A stretch of 64,000 nucleotides of DNA from Thauera aromatica_A (GTDB lineage: Bacteria > Pseudomonadota > Gammaproteobacteria > Burkholderiales > Rhodocyclaceae): NCBI RefSeq assembly GCF_023093595.1, contig NZ_JALLIK010000109.1, positions 124,001 through 188,000 on the forward strand. The letters run 5' to 3'. Position 1 is the first letter of the stretch; each line of letters starts with the position of its first letter. The position numbers and the translations under genes were made by a program. Below, in pieces: positions 24,688 through 34,500 of this stretch. The notes under the pieces are model-generated. The model ran no database searches and had not been told where the DNA came from. It saw nothing but the letters and a program-made list of their open reading frames with translations.

Positions 24688-26096
24688 TCGCGAGCCTTCC
24701 CGTATCGTTGCTGGCCGCCGCCGTGCTGACCGGGTGCGCCAGCATTGCGATCGATCGGAACTTTGCCGAGGTCGAGCGTTTCGCCCGCGAGCAAGCGGGG
24801 AGCGAAGTACGCTGGCTGCGCTCGGAGACCGATCGTGATGCGATGCGCGGCGAGGTCGATCGCCTGCTCGCGCAGCCGCTGCTGATCGACGACGCGGTGC
24901 GCATCGCACTCGGCTACAGCCCGGCCTTCCAGACCCTGCTGGCGGATGCCGCCGTGGCTTCGGCGGACGCCACCGGTTCGGCCCGCATCGGCAATCCGGT
25001 GTTCACCTTCGAGCGCCTGTTCCGTTCGGGCGCAGAGGGGCGCGAACTCGACATCGGCCGCTCGCTGGGCATCTCGCTATTCGATTTACTGTTCCTGCCC
25101 GCGCGGCTGGAGCAGGCCGAGTTTCGCCAGCAGCAGACCCGGCTGCAGTCTTCCATTGCACTGCTGGGCACCGTCACCGAAGTGCGCCAGGCCTGGATCG
25201 ATGCAGTCGCTTCGCGGCAGGTCGCCCGCTACCGCGAGGAAGTGACCACGGCCGCCGGTACCGCTGCCGAGCTGGCGCGCCGGATGCAGGCCACGGGCAA
25301 TTTCAGCCGCCTGCAGCGGGCACGCGAGCAGGCACTCGCCGCCGAGGAAACGGCCAACCTGATCCGCGCGCGGCAGAACGCCAGCGCCGCGCGTGAGGCG
25401 TTGATCCAGCGTCTGGGGCTCTCCCCTGGCCAAGCGCAGGCGCTGCGTTTGCCGGACCAGCTGCCGGCCCTGCCCGAGGTGCCGATGGATGAAGCGACCG
25501 CCGGCGCGACGCTGCTCGAGAACCGACTCGACGTGCGCATCGCCCGCACCGACCTCGAGCGTACGGCGAAGAGCCTGGGCCTCACGCGGGTGACCAGCGT
25601 GGTGAACGGCCTGCATGTGGCGGGCGTACGCAACAGCGAGACCGGCGAATCGAGCCAGCACGGCTTCGAGATCGAGCTGCCGCTGCCGCTGTTCGACTTC
25701 GGCGATGCCGCGCGCGCCGGCAGTGAGGCACGCTACCTGTCGGCATTCAACCGCACGCTCGAGGTCGCCAATAACGCCAGCTCCCAGGTCCGGGTGGCCT
25801 ACGAGGGTTATCGCAGTGCATACGATCTCGCGCGCCACTACCGTAGCGAGGTGGTTCCGCTGCGTCAGAACATCACCGAAGAGTCGGTGCTCCAGTACAA
25901 CGGGATGCTGATCGGCGTGTTCGAGCTCCTTGCCGCTGCCCGCGCTCAGTCGGCCAGCGTGGTGCAGGCGATCGAGGCCGAACGCGACTTCTGGCGCGCC
26001 GAGGCGGCACTCAAGGCCAGCCTGCTCGGCCAGCCGATCGCCCCGCTCACCCTTCAATCGGGCGCATCGCCGGCGCAAGCCGGTGGTGGCCACTGA
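24684..26096 (+). CDS. TolC-family outer-membrane lipoprotein, copper operon 1
   Basis: The protein has 470 residues. The N-terminus LLAAAVLTGCASIA is a lipoprotein signal with the acylated cysteine at residue 18. Long helical segments with repeated EQA/RARQ patterns and two TolC-like repeats follow (LLDDAVRIALGYSPAFQTLL; ATLLENRLDVRIARTDLE). It starts inside the previous stop codon (ATGA). No RND pump follows directly, so it may pair with the multicopper oxidase secretion system or act with the downstream CusBA. Confidence 0.85.
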   Translation: MIASLPVSLLAAAVLTGCASIAIDRNFAEVERFAREQAGSEVRWLRSETDRDAMRGEVDRLLAQPLLIDDAVRIALGYSPAFQTLLADAAVASADATGSARIGNPVFTFERLFRSGAEGRELDIGRSLGISLFDLLFLPARLEQAEFRQQQTRLQSSIALLGTVTEVRQAWIDAVASRQVARYREEVTTAAGTAAELARRMQATGNFSRLQRAREQALAAEETANLIRARQNASAAREALIQRLGLSPGQAQALRLPDQLPALPEVPMDEATAGATLLENRLDVRIARTDLERTAKSLGLTRVTSVVNGLHVAGVRNSETGESSQHGFEIELPLPLFDFGDAARAGSEARYLSAFNRTLEVANNASSQVRVAYEGYRSAYDLARHYRSEVVPLRQNITEESVLQYNGMLIGVFELLAAARAQSASVVQAIEAERDFWRAEAALKASLLGQPIAPLTLQSGASPAQAGGGH

Positions 26097-26113
26097 GCTT
26101 TCCGGAGACGCTG

Positions 26114-27517
26114 ATGACCACCCGACGCAGCTTCCTCGCCGGGGCGGGCCTGCTGGCCGCCGCCGGAACCGTCAACCGCGCCGCGCTCGCCGCGCTGCCC
26201 GAACCCGTGATCCAGACCAGCGCGGCCACCGCAGCCCCACTGTCGCCACCAGACGGACGCCCCTACGACCCGGTCGTCACCTTGAACGGCTGGACCGCGC
26301 CCTGGCGCATGCGCAACGGCGTGAAGGAGTTCCACCTCGTCGCCGAGCCGGTCGAGCGCGAGATCGCCCCCGGCATGGTGGCGCGGCTGTGGGGCTACAA
26401 CGGGCAGTCGCCTGGGCCCACGATCGAGGTCGTCGAGGGCGACCGCGTGCGCATCTTCGTCACCAACCGGCTGCCCGAGCACACCACCATCCACTGGCAC
26501 GGCCAGCGCCTGCCCAACGGCATGGACGGGGTCGGCGGCCTCAACCAGCCGCAGATCCCGCCAGGCAAGACCTTCGTCTATGAGTTCGTCGCCCGCCGCC
26601 CCGGCACCTTCATGTACCACCCGCACGCCGACGAGATGGTGCAGATGGCGATGGGCATGATGGGCTTCTGGGTCACGCATCCGCACGCGCCGCATCCGCA
26701 CATCGCACGCGTGGACCGCGACTTCTGCTTCCTGCTCAACGCCTACGACATCGAGCCGGGCAGCTACGTGCCGAAGATCAACACCATGCTCGACTTCAAC
26801 CTGTGGACCTGGAACAGCCGGGCCTTCCCCGGCATCGGCTCGCTCAACGTCAGGAAGGGCGACCGGGTGCGGGTGCGCATCGGCAACCTGACCATGACCA
26901 ACCACCCGATCCACATCCACGGCCACGAGTTCGAGGTCACCGGCACCGATGGCGGGCCGACGCGGCCCGAGTCGCGCTGGCCCGAAGTGACCACCGATGT
27001 GGCGGTGGGCCAGATGCGCCAGATCGAGTTCATCGCCGACGAGGAGGGCGACTGGGCGATGCACTGCCACAAGTCGCACCACACCATGAACGCGATGGGC
27101 CACGACGTACCGACCATGATCGGCGTCGACCATCGCGGCTTGGTCGAGGACATCCAGAAGCTGGTGCCCGACTACATGCTGATGGGCGAGCGCGGCATGG
27201 CTGACATGGGCGAGATGGAGATGCCGCTGCCCGACAACACCCTGCCGATGATGACCGGGCAGGGACCGTTCGGCGCCATCGAGATGGGCGGCATGTTCAC
27301 CGTACTCAAGGTACGCCGCGACCAGAAACCGGGCGACTACCGCGACCCGGGCTGGTTCAAGCATCCGAAAGGAACGGTGGCCTACGAGTGGGAGGGTGCA
27401 GTCCTGCCTGAACCCCCGCGCAGCGATGCGGTCGGCGCCTCAAGCATACCGCGTAAAGGGGGCGGACAGCCCATCCAGATGGCCGTACGCAAACCCACCG
27501 GCCACCAAGGTCATTGA
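26114..27517 (+). CDS. Multicopper oxidase with Tat signal (copper oxidase)
   Basis: The protein has 467 residues with a twin-arginine signal (MTTRRSFLAGAGLLAAAG). All copper-ligand motifs are present: HWHGQ, YHPHADE, HPIHIHGHEF, and HCHKSHHTMNAM, which gives HCHxxxH plus an axial Met for the type 1 site. A C-terminal region rich in Met (MADMGEMEMPLPDN) resembles the Met-rich loops of copper oxidases such as CopA/CueO. It should oxidise Cu(I) to Cu(II) in the periplasm. It follows the TolC gene by 17 bases. Confidence 0.92.
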   Translation: MTTRRSFLAGAGLLAAAGTVNRAALAALPEPVIQTSAATAAPLSPPDGRPYDPVVTLNGWTAPWRMRNGVKEFHLVAEPVEREIAPGMVARLWGYNGQSPGPTIEVVEGDRVRIFVTNRLPEHTTIHWHGQRLPNGMDGVGGLNQPQIPPGKTFVYEFVARRPGTFMYHPHADEMVQMAMGMMGFWVTHPHAPHPHIARVDRDFCFLLNAYDIEPGSYVPKINTMLDFNLWTWNSRAFPGIGSLNVRKGDRVRVRIGNLTMTNHPIHIHGHEFEVTGTDGGPTRPESRWPEVTTDVAVGQMRQIEFIADEEGDWAMHCHKSHHTMNAMGHDVPTMIGVDHRGLVEDIQKLVPDYMLMGERGMADMGEMEMPLPDNTLPMMTGQGPFGAIEMGGMFTVLKVRRDQKPGDYRDPGWFKHPKGTVAYEWEGAVLPEPPRSDAVGASSIPRKGGGQPIQMAVRKPTGHQGH

Positions 27518-27589
27518 AATCGAATGCCTCGCCATCGGCACAAAGCACAAACCAATGAAGGTTCACCCATCACAGAGACGGAGCCCCCA

Positions 27590-28090
27590 ATGAAAAGTCG
27601 TCGTCGATTTCTGGCCACCAGCCTTGCTGCCGGTGTGCTTGCCGTTCACCGCAGCACGTTCGCCCATGGTAATGCCGAGCATGCCGACAAAGCAGCGTCC
27701 GATACCCCCAAGGAGCAGCAGCAATGGGGGATTGCGGGGGACGCGAAAGCCGTCTCGCGCGCGATCGCCATCGTGATGACCGATGAGATGCGCTTCGTTC
27801 CGGACCGCATCGAGGTGCGTCTGGGCGAGACGATCCGATTCACCCACGAAAATCGAGGCGCGGTGATGCACGAGATGGTGGTCGGTACGCCCAAGACGCT
27901 TGCCGAGCACGCGGAGATGATGCAGCGCTTCCCGGAGATGGAACATGACGAACCGTGGATGTCGCATGTCGCGCCAGGTGGGCGCGGAGAAATGATCTGG
28001 CACTTCAACCGTGCGGGGGACTTCCAGTTCGCCTGCCTGATTCCCGGCCACTTCCAGGCCGGCATGATCGGCACGATCAAGGTCGGCTGA
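27590..28090 (+). CDS. Periplasmic cupredoxin (CopI-like)
   Basis: The protein has 166 residues. The start MKSRRRFLATSLAAGV is a twin-arginine-like signal. The cupredoxin domain carries a candidate type 1 site: His in RGAVMHEMVVG, Cys in FQFACLIPGH, then H and M in GHFQAGM. A His-rich stretch (HGNAEHADK) follows the signal. It resembles CopI, a periplasmic copper-tolerance cupredoxin. It lies 72 bases after the oxidase gene, and its stop codon is inside promoter module 2. Confidence 0.85.
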   Translation: MKSRRRFLATSLAAGVLAVHRSTFAHGNAEHADKAASDTPKEQQQWGIAGDAKAVSRAIAIVMTDEMRFVPDRIEVRLGETIRFTHENRGAVMHEMVVGTPKTLAEHAEMMQRFPEMEHDEPWMSHVAPGGRGEMIWHFNRAGDFQFACLIPGHFQAGMIGTIKVG

Positions 28091-28141
28091 CAGAAATGTA
28101 ATCCGTGCGTCAGCGTCCCGTTGGTGAGCGCTTCGCATAAT
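28088..28141 (+). promoter_or_regulatory. Copper promoter module 2
   Basis: TGAC (28088-28091), 5 nt, TGTAA (28097-28101), 7 nt, GTCA (28109-28112), 23 nt, CATAAT (28136-28141). It shares ACAGAAATGTAA with module 1. It begins on the stop codon of the cupredoxin gene and precedes the CusF-TolC-CusB-CusA operon. Confidence 0.75.
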
Positions 28142-28192
28142 CGTGCTCACTCTCGAACTCACACAGAATTTGAACCCTTGGAGAAGCCCATC

Positions 28193-28540
28193 ATGAAAAA
28201 GACCCTCATCACCACTGCGCTCCTGGCCGTGCTCGGCGGCGGCGCCCCGCTTGCGTTCGCACAGGCCGATCACGATGCACATCACGGCGGGGCGAGTGCC
28301 CCGGCCGAAGCTAACGCCAAGCTGGCCGAGGGCACGGTCAAGAAGATCGACAAGTCGGCTGGCAAGCTGACCATTGCCCATGGCCCCCTGGAGTCGCTCG
28401 GCATGCCGGCGATGACCATGGTGTTCCGCGCGGCCGAGCCGGGCATGCTTGATCAGGTCAAGGCGGGCGACAAGATCCGGTTCGCGGTCGAGAAGGTCGG
28501 CGGTGCGCTGACCGTGACGTCTCTCGAGCCCGCCCAGTGA
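28193..28540 (+). CDS. cusF: CusF-like periplasmic copper-binding protein
   Basis: The protein has 115 residues with a signal peptide (cleavage near AFA-QADHD). A His-rich start of the mature protein (DHDAHHGG) precedes a small beta-barrel CusF domain (EGTVKKIDKSAGKLTIAHGPL, LGMPAMTMVFRAAEPGML, KIRFAVEK). The MPAMTM motif holds the Cu(I)-binding methionines. CusF shuttles Cu(I) to the CusCBA pump. It is the first gene of operon 2. Confidence 0.9.
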   Translation: MKKTLITTALLAVLGGGAPLAFAQADHDAHHGGASAPAEANAKLAEGTVKKIDKSAGKLTIAHGPLESLGMPAMTMVFRAAEPGMLDQVKAGDKIRFAVEKVGGALTVTSLEPAQ

Positions 28541-28674
28541 CGCCTATCCCGCAGGTGCGTCGCGTTCCACTCTGACCGGCCAGCCGTGGGGATGCCCCAC
28601 TGAGTGGCTGAACGACGAGGCGGGTGGCGAAGGGCCTGCGCATGCACTTCACCGCCTGCCGGAATCGTTTCTCG

Positions 28675-29982
28675 ATGAAATCCCCGTTCGCAGTACCCTC
28701 ATCTCACCTGCTACGTCCTGCAGCGCTTGCACTGGTGGTCGCGCTCACGCTGGGAAGTGGCAGTGCCTGGACACAGGGTTCGCCCGACACTCCAACGCTC
28801 GGCTCGAGCCCCCAGGCGCTGATTGAATATGCGCGCCACAGCAACCCCGGCTTTGCCGCTGCCCGCGCGGAAGCGTCCGCAGCGCAGGAGCGCGTGACGC
28901 CCGCCGGTGCGCTGCCCGACCCGACGTTCGAGGTCGAGCTGATGGACGCCACCAACACCATGAGCGGGCGCTCGGCGTCGTTGCTGCCCGGCCAGGTGGG
29001 CGAGACCCGCTACCGCATCACCCAGCCGCTACCCGGGTGGGGTAAGCGCGAGCTGGCGGTGAAGGCCGCCGAAGCCCAGGCGACCCAGGCTGATGCGATG
29101 CGCGATACCTCCTGGGCTGAGCTCGCGGCAAAGATCGAGACGCTGTGGTTGCGCTACTACGCCGCCGACCGCGAACTCGTCCTCAACCGCGAGGGCTTGA
29201 CCCTGCTGCAAAGCCTGGAGGCGCTGAGCCTCACCCGTTACGAGCTGGGTCTGCTGCCGCAGCAGGCGGTGCTGCGCATGCAGCGCGAAATCACTGCCCA
29301 GCGCCTCGCGCTCGTGGAGGTCGAACAGCGGCGCAAGGGGCTGGCAGCGGGGCTCAACGGCCTGCTCGGCCGGGCGCATGATGCGCCGCTCGCCACACCC
29401 GCAGATCCAGCCCCCTTGCCCGAGCAGCTGGAGGCGGGCGCCCTTTTTGAGTCGGCGGCCAGTGCCAACCCGGACGTGAATGCCGCCGCCTACGGCATCG
29501 ACGTGGCACGTGCCGAGCGCGAACGAACGTATCAGGACCGCTTGCCGGACTTCGCCGTTGGCGTGCGCAACAACCGCCCGGATGAAGGCAAGGCGTCGTG
29601 GGACGTGATGTTCGAGGTGATGATCCCGCTGCAGCAGTCCAGCCGTCGCGCCAGGGAGCGCGAAGCCGAGTACATGCTGATGGCGGCCGAGGCGCGGCGG
29701 GAGGACGCCCGCGCGCGCGCGACCGGCGAGCTCGGTATTGCCTGGTCGATGTATGCGCAAGGCCGCGAGACCTTGCGCCTGCTCGAACATACGTTGCTGC
29801 CGCAGGCCCAGGCCACCCGGGATGCAAGTCAGGCCGCGCTCAGCAGCGGCAAGGTCGACTTCGACAGCGTGATCGAAGCCGAGCGCCAGCTCATCGACAT
29901 CCGGACTCAACGCTTGAAGGCCGAGCTCGACACGCGCCTGGCGCTGACAGAAATCAAGAAACTAACGGGGGATCTGAAGTGA
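28675..29982 (+). CDS. TolC-family outer-membrane channel (CusC-like)
   Basis: From MKSPFAVPSS the protein has 435 residues with a signal peptide (ALALVVALTLGSGSAWTQ). It shows the TolC repeat pattern (LIEYARHSNPGFAAARAEASAAQERV; DVNAAAYGIDVARAERERT). An in-frame ATG at 28642 has the better ribosome site (GAAGGG, 7 bases), so the protein may be 11 residues longer. The gene ends in GTGA overlapping the start of the adaptor gene. It should form the outer-membrane duct of the CusCBA pump. Confidence 0.9.
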   Translation: MKSPFAVPSSHLLRPAALALVVALTLGSGSAWTQGSPDTPTLGSSPQALIEYARHSNPGFAAARAEASAAQERVTPAGALPDPTFEVELMDATNTMSGRSASLLPGQVGETRYRITQPLPGWGKRELAVKAAEAQATQADAMRDTSWAELAAKIETLWLRYYAADRELVLNREGLTLLQSLEALSLTRYELGLLPQQAVLRMQREITAQRLALVEVEQRRKGLAAGLNGLLGRAHDAPLATPADPAPLPEQLEAGALFESAASANPDVNAAAYGIDVARAERERTYQDRLPDFAVGVRNNRPDEGKASWDVMFEVMIPLQQSSRRAREREAEYMLMAAEARREDARARATGELGIAWSMYAQGRETLRLLEHTLLPQAQATRDASQAALSSGKVDFDSVIEAERQLIDIRTQRLKAELDTRLALTEIKKLTGDLK

Positions 29983-31535
29983 GCTCAGCCGTTCGAATGA
30001 CGGCGATCGCTGTGGGCGTGGCGATTGCCATAGGTGCGGGATACTGGATTGCGCACCTGCAAATTGCTGGAGACCCAGTTCCGCTGATCAGCGAAAGCCA
30101 GGCGCAAAGCGATAGCGCAGCGCCCGCCGACGGTGAACGCAAGATCCTCTACTACCGCAACCCGATGGGGTTACCGGACACCTCGCCGGTGCCGAAGAAG
30201 GACTCGATGGGCATGGACTACATCCCGGTCTATGCCGACGACCGGCCCGACGACAGCGGCGCGGTGGTCGTCAGCCCGGCGCGCATCCAGACCCTGGGGG
30301 TGAAGACCGCAGAGGTCGAACTGCGCACCGTAGATGCCGCGGTCCGCGCCAGCGGTCGGATCGAGCTCGACGAGCGCAGGCAGGTGGTGGTGGCACCGCG
30401 CTTCGAGGGCTGGATCGAGCGCCTGCATGTGAATGCGGTCGGCGATCCGGTGAAGAAGGGCCAGCCGTTGTTCACCGCCTACAGCCCCGAGCTGCAATCC
30501 ACCGGCGAGGAACTGCGCATTGCCGAGCGTCTGGCGAACCAGAGTGAGGCGCAAGATCCAGTCGCGAGCGAATCCGCCCGCCGCCTTGCCGAGGCCACGC
30601 GTGCGCGCCTGCGCAACCTGGAGGTGGCCGGCCAGGTCGGCGCACGCCAGGTCTTCCACGCCCCGGCGAGCGGCGTGGTACTGGAGAAGGAGGCCATCGA
30701 AGGTGGACGCTTCATGCCGGGAGACGCACTGTTCCGCATCGCCGACCTGTCGAAAGTGTGGATCATTGCCGATGTGTATGAACAGGACCTCGCTCGCGTG
30801 CAGGTTGGTCAGACCGCGCAGGTGGCGCTCGAGGCCTATCCTGGTCGCAGCTTCGCGGCGCGGGTCGATTATCTCTATCCGACGTTGGACGCCGCGACGC
30901 GCAGCACCCGCGTGCGGCTGGCAATGGACAACACGGAAGGCCTGTTGCGCCCGGGCATGTTCGCCCAGATCGCGCTGGCGGCAGGTGATGCCACTCCGAA
31001 GGTTACCGTGCCGACCTCGGCGATCATCGATGATGGCGAGCGCCGGGTCGTTCTCCTCGCCCTCGGTGAAGGCCGCTTCAAGCCGCAGGCAGTGAAGCTC
31101 GGCCAGCGCGGACGTGATGTGGTCGAGGTGCTCGACGGCGTGGCGGCGGGCGATCGCGTGGTGGTTTCGGCCAACTTCCTGATCGACTCGGAGAGCCAGC
31201 TCAAGGCGGCACTCTCCAACCTGCTCGAGCCCGATGCCGGTGATCAGCCCCAAGCGAGCCCGACGCGTTACGAAGCGCAAGGAACGTTCGATGCCCTGGA
31301 TGCCGAAGCCGGCAGCGTGACGATGACGCACGGTGAGATTCCGGCTCTCCAGTGGCCGGCGATGACCATGGACTTCATGATTGCCGATCCGGCGCTGGTG
31401 AAGAGCATCGCCCCAGGCTCGCCGGTGCGGTTCGTCTTCGAGGCGGGTGAGCCAGGCGAGTACATCATCACAGGCATCGAGCCGGTTGCAGGCACTGCGC
31501 CTGCACCGAGCGCCGGCGGTCACGGGGGGCACTGA
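29979..31535 (+). CDS. cusB: RND periplasmic adaptor with heavy-metal and CusF domains (CusB-like)
   Basis: The protein has 518 residues. A membrane anchor near residues 7-25 is followed by a heavy-metal-binding segment (ILYYRNPMGLPDTSPVPKKDSMGMDYIPVY), the adaptor lipoyl/barrel region (FEGWIERLHVNAVGDPVKKGQ, FHAPASGVVLEKEA, RIADLSKVWIIADVYEQDL), and, after residue 420, a fused CusF-like domain (ALQWPAMTMDFMIADPALV). It links CusA to the outer-membrane channel and passes Cu(I). The GTG start lies in the TolC stop; an ATG at 29997 is an alternative. Confidence 0.92.
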   Translation: MSSAVRMTAIAVGVAIAIGAGYWIAHLQIAGDPVPLISESQAQSDSAAPADGERKILYYRNPMGLPDTSPVPKKDSMGMDYIPVYADDRPDDSGAVVVSPARIQTLGVKTAEVELRTVDAAVRASGRIELDERRQVVVAPRFEGWIERLHVNAVGDPVKKGQPLFTAYSPELQSTGEELRIAERLANQSEAQDPVASESARRLAEATRARLRNLEVAGQVGARQVFHAPASGVVLEKEAIEGGRFMPGDALFRIADLSKVWIIADVYEQDLARVQVGQTAQVALEAYPGRSFAARVDYLYPTLDAATRSTRVRLAMDNTEGLLRPGMFAQIALAAGDATPKVTVPTSAIIDDGERRVVLLALGEGRFKPQAVKLGQRGRDVVEVLDGVAAGDRVVVSANFLIDSESQLKAALSNLLEPDAGDQPQASPTRYEAQGTFDALDAEAGSVTMTHGEIPALQWPAMTMDFMIADPALVKSIAPGSPVRFVFEAGEPGEYIITGIEPVAGTAPAPSAGGHGGH

Positions 31536-31536
31536 G

Positions 31537-34500
31537 ATGCATGCCCCTGTGACAGACTCTTCGAACGTCGTGCCAACCGACGCGGCAGCCAGACCGGCAG
31601 CACCCGGCCTGCTCGACCGCGTCATCGACTGGTCGGCACGCAACGTCTTCCTCGTCCTGCTGGCCACGCTGTTCCTGATTGGCGGTGGCCTCTACGCGGT
31701 CAAGCACACGCCGCTCGACGCGCTGCCCGACCTCTCGGACGTGCAGGTCATCGTCTACACCGACTACCCCGGCCAGGCGCCGCAGGTGGTCGAGGACCAG
31801 GTCACCTATCCGCTCACCACCTCGATGCTGGCGGTGCCGCGCGCCAAGGTGGTGCGCGGCTTCTCGATGTTCGGCGCGTCCTATGTGTATGTGATCTTCG
31901 AGGACGGCACCGACATCTACTGGGCGCGTTCGCGCGTGCTCGAATATCTGAGCACCGCCGCCAGCCGCCTGCCGCAGGGCGTGGCGCCGCAGATCGGGCC
32001 GGACGCGACCGGCGTGGGCTGGGTCTACCAATATGCCGTGCTCGGCAAGGACATGAGCCTGGCCGACACGCGCAGCCTGCAGGACTGGTACGTGCGCTAC
32101 CAGCTCACCAAGGCGCAGGGCGTGTCGGAAGTCGCCAGCATCGGTGGCTTCGTGCGCGAGTACCAGGTCACCGTCGATCCGCTGCGCCTGGCCGGCTACG
32201 GCATCACGCTCGACCAGGTCACGCAAGCCATCCGCGCCTCCAACCGCGACGTCGGCGGCCGCGTGCTGGAACTCGCCGAGAAGGAGTACATGGTGCGCGG
32301 GCGCGGCTACCTGCGCAGCGTGGATGACATCTCCGACATCGTGTTGAAGGCCGAGCGCGGCACGCCGGTGCGGGTGGGCGACGTCGCCCGCGTCGAACTG
32401 GTGCCGGCCGAGCGGCGCGGCATCGCCGAGTTGAACGGCGAGGGCGAGGTCGCCTCCGGCATCGTCATGGCGCGCTTCGGCCAGAACGCGCTCGACGTGA
32501 TCGCCAACGTCAAGGCCAAGATCGCCGAGATCACGCCCGGGCTGCCGGCGGGCGCCGAGATCGTGCCGGTCTATGACCGCTCCGAGCTCATCGAGCGCGC
32601 GATCGGCAACCTCAAGTGGACGCTGCTCGAGGAGAGCCTGATCGTCGCCGCCGTGTGCGTGATCTTCCTGCTGCATGTGCGCAGCGCGCTGGTGGCCATC
32701 ATCACGCTGCCGCTCGGCATCCTGTTCGCCTTCATCGCCATGCGTTCGCTCGGCCTGGGCTCGAACATCATGAGCCTGGGCGGGATCGCGATCGCGATCG
32801 GAGCGATGGTGGATGCGGCGATCGTGATGATCGAGAACGCGCACAAGCACATCGAGCGCCTGCCCGAGGGCGCCACCCAGCCGCAGCGCGCAGCGGCGAT
32901 CGTGCTCGCCTGCAAGGAGGTCGGGCCGGCGCTGTTCTTCTCGCTGCTGATCATCACCGTGTCCTTCCTGCCGGTGTTCGCGCTCGAAGGCCAGGAGGGC
33001 CGGCTGTTCTCGCCGCTCGCCTTCACCAAGACCTTCGCCATGGCCGGCGCCGCGCTGCTGTCGGTGACGCTGGTGCCGGTGCTGATGCTGTTCTTCGTGC
33101 GCGGGCGCATCCTGCCCGAGGCGAAGAACCCGGTGAACCGGCTGCTGATCTGGCTGTACCGGCCGATCATCCAGGGCGTGCTGCGCTTCAAGCTGGTGAC
33201 GCTGCTGCTGGCGGTGCTGGCGATGGCGGCCACCATCGTGCCGGCGCGCCAGATCGGCTCGGAGTTCATGCCGACGCTCAACGAAGGCACGCTGTTCTAC
33301 ATGCCTGCGGCGCTGCCGGGGATGTCGGTGACCGAGGCCGGGCGCCTGCTTGCGACGACGAACCGCATCATCAAGACCTTCCCCGAGGTCGAATCGGTGT
33401 ACGGCAAGGCCGGCCGCGCCAACACCGCCACCGACCCCGCGCCGCTCGAGATGTTCGAGACCGTCATCAACCTCAAGCCCCAGGACCAGTGGCGCCCGGG
33501 CATGACCACCGACAAGCTCATTGCCGAGATGGACGCCGCACTCAAGTTCCCCGGCCTGGCCAACTCGTGGACCATGCCGATCAAGGCGCGCATCGACATG
33601 CTCAGCACCGGCATCCGCACGCCGGTGGGGGTGAAGGTGTTCGGCAAGGACCTGGAGACGCTGGAGAAGGTGGCGCAGGCGGTGGAAGCCGCCGTGCGCA
33701 AGGTGCCCGGCGCGAGCAGCGCCTACGCCGAGCGCGTGGCCGGCGGCTACTACGTGGACATCGTGCCGCGCCGCGACCAGCTCGCGCGCTATGGGCTCAC
33801 CATCGACATGCTGCAGGACGTGATCGCCACCGCGCTCGGCGGCGAGATGGTGACGACCACGGTCGAGGGCCTGGAGCGCTACGGCGTGTCGGTGCGCTAC
33901 GCGCGCGGCCTGCGCGACGACCCGGCGCGGCTCGCCTCCGACGTGTTCGTGCCGACGATGAACGGCCCGATCCCGCTCGGCCAGGTGGCCGAGGTCAAAC
34001 TGACGCGCGGCGCACCCGCCATCCGCACCGAGAACGCGCTGCTGGCGGCCTATGTGTATGTCGACACGCGCGAGGCCGACCTCGGCGCCTTCGTCAAGCG
34101 CGCGCAGCAGGCGGTGGCCGAGGAGGTCGAGTTCCCGCAGGGCTATTACGCCACCTGGAGCGGCCAGTTCGAGAACATGGAGCGTGCCAAGGAGAAGATG
34201 AAGATCGTGGTGCCGGTGACGCTGGCGCTGATCTTCGTGCTGCTCTACCTCAACTTCCGGCGCCTGACCGAGACCCTGATCGTGATGCTGTCGGTGCCCT
34301 TCGCGCTGGTCGGCGGGGTGTGGCTGATGTGGTGGCTGGGCTACCAGATGAGCGTGGCGGTGGCGGTGGGCTTCATCGCGTTGGCGGGTGTTGCGGCGGA
34401 GACCGGGGTGATCATGCTGATCTACCTCGACCATGCCTGGCGCGAGGTGCGGGCGCGCTGCCAAGCCGAGGGCCGCGAGGCCGGCGTCACCGACCTGTAC

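Noticed and set aside
29598..29978. N-terminal extension of the CusB frame inside the TolC gene
   Set aside because: Overlaps the real TolC coding sequence and lacks family similarity; the GTG at 29979 in the TolC stop is the better start.
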